64,000 bases of DNA from Vespula vulgaris (lineage: Eukaryota; Arthropoda; Insecta; Hymenoptera; Vespidae), in contig NC_066586.1 in the NCBI RefSeq assembly GCF_905475345.1, positions 19,257,812 through 19,321,811 of the forward strand, in the 5' to 3' direction. Both the position numbers and the translations under genes were made by a program. The notes below the pieces were generated by a model, which was not told the origin of the DNA, searched no databases, and saw only the letters and a list, made by a program, of their open reading frames with translations. Positions 59,961-64,000 of the stretch are shown piece after piece (the stretch's first letter is position 1; each line of letters begins with the position of its first letter).

Positions 59961-60220
59961 GGCCACGTGACGCGGATAAGATTAATTCCGCGAGATCTTA
60001 AAGATCTTGAAAGTGGAAAAGCCGTCGAACGGAGTCTTTCTCAACTTACATTTAGCATTGAGTACTCGACTCAAGATCACAAATCCAGCCGATTGTAATT
60101 TTACTCGTGAAGGGTGAAATATCGATGTATTTTTCTTTATAGTTTTCCTCCTACAATTATGTAATTTCTAACTGTACAGCTTGCAACGATATCTCCCTTT
60201 CGATTACACGGCCACGTGAC
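59961..60220. promoter_or_regulatory. Two identical GGCCACGTGAC E-box elements
   Basis: The 11-mer GGCCACGTGAC occurs at 59961-59971 and 60210-60220, matching USF or TFEB-type bHLH-ZIP sites. The DNA between them is AT-rich and noncoding. Confidence 0.35.
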
Positions 60221-62265
60221 CAGAGTTAAGATCAAAAACGAAACGAGATTCGAGTTATCTCTCTCTCTCTCCCTCTCTCTCTTTTTCTCTATCTATCTTT
60301 CTCGTTAGGGTCGGCTAGAAACGATTGAAAGTTGTCGCTGATTTTTTCCTCCATTAATTATATTCGCCGCCAAGGCCTTTTCACGCTGTTGCATTCCAGG
60401 CAACGGCACGACCTGGCACGCACCGCACTTTTCTCCTTCGATCTCTCGAAGAAGGCGGGTCTCTCTCTCTCTCTCTCTGTATCTTTCTCTTTCTCTTTCT
60501 ATCTCTTTCTCTTTTATTTTTGCACGCTCGACAAGTACCACCGAGACTTGTCAGTTGGGTCAGAACGCGGTCAAAACCGATTCAAACTCATTTTTCTTCT
60601 CGTTCGTTCAGCTCTCTCGCGCGATTACCTCGCACGAATATAATATACAGGCCATCGTTCGAACGAAAAACCGAATACACGTATGTATTATATCTACATA
60701 TGTATCCGCGTGTAAAGTTCGAGTCGCTTGTAAACGAATCGGTGCTTGCTTGATTCGTTAACCCGATCTTGCTTTCCAAGTTTAATCCCTCGCCATCGGT
60801 ATCCTCTCCCGTCTTGGAAATGTGAAAGGTTTCGTATCGAACGAACGATTTTATGCATATTAATTTCGATGGTAGCCAGATTACACCGCGTATCGATATC
60901 GCCGAGACAATTTTTATTACCTTCGTTGGAAGAAAAGTCGATCCTCGTTTTGTTCAAAAAATTCTTATTATTCCAAATATTTTTTTTTTTGCTTTCGTTC
61001 GTCGATGTAAAGAGTGTAACGTTTGTAAAAATAATTTCCAAGGTTGTAGTTCTCGATCGTTTAAACGTTATTCGGTAAAACCCGGGAGGACTGAGAAAAT
61101 AAGATAGAATATAGTTTGCTATACATTTCACACCTGTATTACTAACGGTATACGTTCTTTTTTCTTCTTTTTTATTTTTATCTTTCTTTTTCTTTTTCTT
61201 TTTTTTCCAAAGAGTATCTTCTCGTATTTACACAAATGTTATAAGTTTTTGATTGTTCGTGCGTGAGTGGAAACACACAAATGTGATGCTCCGATAATAT
61301 CAACCTCGAATCTGCATTACACTTCTGCGAGAGCTCCTTGTTTTTCATTTTCTTTTTTCTTCTTTTCTGATTAATTTCTTCAATCGATTAATTCTTAAAT
61401 ACTTTTATATAATTTTGTTCGCGAGATAGAAGATATTTTCCATCCATTAGAGACACTAACACCGACACCCCACAGAATATTATATCCATGAAACGTGACA
61501 CGTACCGTATATAGTACGAAGCAACGTTTTAATTTCGAATTGCTCGACCGCGCAAAAGAGTTAGGTACACGGAAGACGTATAAAGCGTATAGAAAATTTT
61601 ACTTACGCAATGACATAGCTCCCCTTTTTCTTTCTATCTCTCTCGTACACGTATTTTCCTTATTATCCGAAAGTATCTCGTGTTACTACATGCGGTAAGA
61701 ATAAGTAAAACTGTCAGAATCGATCTCTTTTACGATATTATCGCAATGTAATTAGAGTAGTTCGTCGAGCGGCACGAGAAGAGAATTATAAGAAGGAACG
61801 CGTATAATTTATCGTTGATGCGTAATAAGAGAAAAGAGCATGTATGAGAATGCTGACATATAACACTAATTTAGTTAAGTGATCACTGTTTCTTTGAGAA
61901 AGTAAATATCTTCTCATAAACGATGTCAAGATATATATACATATACATATATATATATACACATACATTCGCATATATATATATATATATATATATTGCT
62001 TCGAATTCGTAAAAAATACATGCGGGAGTCTCGTTTAAGGATGCAATTTTTCTTTTTCAATTTCAGGTGAAATTTCAAGCGAACGAGGAATTGCGAGGAT
62101 ACGAAATAATGGCTGATTAATGGCGGTCTCGTGGACGAGGAGAAAAAATGAGAGAAAAAAAGAAAATGCAAAAAAAAAAAGAAGGGAAGAAGAACACGAT
62201 GTGGCCTCTCTACGGTAGAGATAATCCGCCCTCGCCTGGAGCGTAATTTCTCTTACCCAATTCAG

Positions 62266-62485
62266 GTCGACGATGTCGACTTCGAGACGAGAGAGGAGAG
62301 AAGCAGTGAGAGCGACCTATGCAAGAAAGAAAGAAAGAGAAAGAGAGAAAGAGAGAGGGGAGGAGAAAAAGAGAGACGAGAAAGAGATTGGAGACGACAA
62401 TCGGTGGAAGGGAAAAAGGATGGAAAAAGGAAAAAGCTAAAAGGATGGGCGATTACTCAAACTGCTCGAACCGCTTGGTGAACGC
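62266..62485 (+). other. Possible noncoding exon
   Basis: A good acceptor (TTACCCAATTCAG) ends at 62265 and a good donor (AACGC/GTAAGTATG) follows 62485, enclosing 220 purine-rich bases. Another acceptor with a strong pyrimidine tract ends at 62066. The open frames inside are short and repetitive, so any exon is probably untranslated. Confidence 0.2.
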
Positions 62486-64000
62486 GTAAGTATGTATATG
62501 TATATCTTTATTTCGTAAGCAAACGCGATCCGTGGATATTCGATACGCGAAACATACATAGGTAGGTAAGTTGCACGAATCGCCTCGAAGATTTACAGTT
62601 GCCCGTACTTATCGTTTGCTTCTTTTACTTATTTTCGTGTTTCTCCACGGTTCCTTTCGATAGAATCCGTCATCGATCTCGCCGTCTTTCAATACGCTGA
62701 CATATGAAATTGCAATTGACGATCGATCCATCGATCGAAGGATAGATGGGTTATACGTACATATATGTATTCGTCCTTCTTTCGCTTTGGATATGTAAGT
62801 ACGTAAGATCGTATCGGCTTACGAAATGCATATCTCGATAATTCTTAATTGACCGTGTAACGATTATTAATTGAAAGTGATTTTCTGACTTTTACTCGGA
62901 CGAGTTTTTTTTTTCTTTTTTATTTACTTATTTATTTATTTTTTGTTTTTTTCTTGTTTTTTTTTGTTTTCTTCCTCGCATCGATCGTAAATAATTACAT
63001 ATCTGTTAGGATCATCGATACGGTCTTTTCTATAGACTTAATGCCGCGCTAAGTATCTCTCAATGATTATAAATCGAGCGTGCGCGAATGATGAGTTTGA
63101 TGTAGAAATATTATATGTCGATGTACATAAGTTGCGAGTAAAGGTTAGCGGCAAGAATCTTGTGTTAATATCGATGAAAAATGCGTGATCGTTGATACTA
63201 GTATTAATTGAAGTTAATGGCACGAGATACAATGTACGATTACGATAGATGCGATTAACGATCGATGAGCGATTTATTGTTGTAACAGTCGATTTAAACG
63301 CTTCGTTACCATCGATGATATTTTCTTATTGTTAATGAGACTTTGATTTCTGATTCTGACCGTCTAGATTTACACGCGTACGATGGCGTCTAATATCTCG
63401 TCCTTATGTTACCGATGTTCTTAAAACGCGTCCACGCGGCTACGAATACGATCCTGTGATCCTTTAGTCGTCGCCATGGTTAAAAAGAAAAAGAAAAAGA
63501 AAAAGTGAAAAGAAAAAGAAAAAATAAAAGTCACATGTAAACGTAGATATAGACTAGGCGGCGGTCGAATTGGTCTACGTGATTCTAGACACTAGACAGT
63601 ACGGAGTAAGCATTACGTCTCTATCAGTTAGGAAACACCACGTCTACTCTAATTTCAAGATTAATTCTAATCCTAATACTTTCTGTCACCGTATCCTTCG
63701 TGACTGTTAATCCGACTATGTTTCTTAATGATTCGCCGAGTACTTTCCGATATTACAAAAGGACAGGTACATTAAATACTTACTTACCCTTGTATATTTA
63801 TATTGGCAAATGTTTTTTTTTTTTTTTTTTCACAAAATCTTTATTATACTCATTAGCAATTGGTTATTTCTTTTTCTTTTTTTTAATCTTTTTCGTGCAA
63901 GGATTTTTAGTTAAGTCGTCCAACATCTTTTCAGAGATGTGAACGCCTGCACAAGACACGAATGGTAGTGACGAATGATGTAAACTTCAATGGAGATTCG

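Larger units (their letters stand above)
57100..64000. other. Gene-free right flank
   Basis: No coding gene recognised. Repeats include AAAG-rich tracts near 57380-57450, (TA)n at 58522-58572, (CTG)n at 59504-59533, CT tracts near 60259-60290 and 60460-60478, and (TA)n near 61975-61995. The twin E-boxes lie at about 60 kb. A possible noncoding exon bounded by good splice signals is at 62266-62485. Confidence 0.65.

Noticed and set aside
60388..60404. GTTGC and GCAAC inverted repeat, X-box-like
   Set aside because: The 7-base spacer is too long for the RFX consensus (0-3 between half-sites).

Overview
The window is animal nuclear DNA from an insect, most likely an aculeate hymenopteran (bee, wasp or ant). 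The evidence is intron-split genes with GT-AG introns of about 70-1700 bp, a CYP4 P450 with insect-type architecture, a complete angiomotin gene (a family reported as absent from Drosophila), an insect-like SF1, and very abundant microsatellites with a sharp contrast between CpG-rich and AT-rich sequence. The species cannot be named from the sequence. There are no prokaryotic features, CRISPR arrays, rRNA genes or recognisable intact transposons.

Layout. Positions 1-30.9 kb are CpG-rich, gene-free and packed with simple repeats: (GA)n, (CGA)n, (TA)n, (ACGT)n, (TTCG)n, (CTGT)n. The many long open frames there are products of repeats without stop codons. A few non-repetitive islands carry clustered transcription-factor motifs, so this may be regulatory or intronic sequence of a gene outside the window. 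Positions 30.9-35.6 kb are very AT-rich and ORF-free, but contain two groups of promoter-like motifs. Positions 35.6-38.6 kb hold a complete 12-exon CYP4 gene on the plus strand (518 aa). Positions 42.2-47.55 kb hold angiomotin on the minus strand (12 coding exons, 1092 aa). Positions 49.1-55.8 kb hold Splicing factor 1 on the plus strand (9 coding exons, 615 aa). A tRNA-Ser(CGA) lies on the minus strand at 57.0 kb. Positions 57.1-64 kb have no recognisable gene.

How the genes relate. Angiomotin and SF1 are divergent, with about 1.87 kb between their start codons. The SF1 side of that spacer has three CCAAT boxes, GCCATTTT elements and an initiator-like motif. The same two elements recur just upstream of an isolated ATG followed directly by a consensus splice donor at 56.7 kb, which suggests an unannotated first exon. 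The three protein genes share no pathway that I can see: the P450 is metabolic, angiomotin is a junction and Hippo-pathway scaffold, and SF1 is a branch-point recognition factor.

All three gene models were assembled by hand from splice sites. In each, the exon lengths sum to a multiple of three and every junction keeps phase, so I consider the coding structures reliable. Untranslated exons and transcription start sites are much less certain. I did not find a convincing novel multi-gene system. The more interesting points are an Ala in place of the family's heme-linking Glu in the P450, an angiomotin with two internal repeat systems and no PPxY motif, and several promoter-like islands in DNA without genes.
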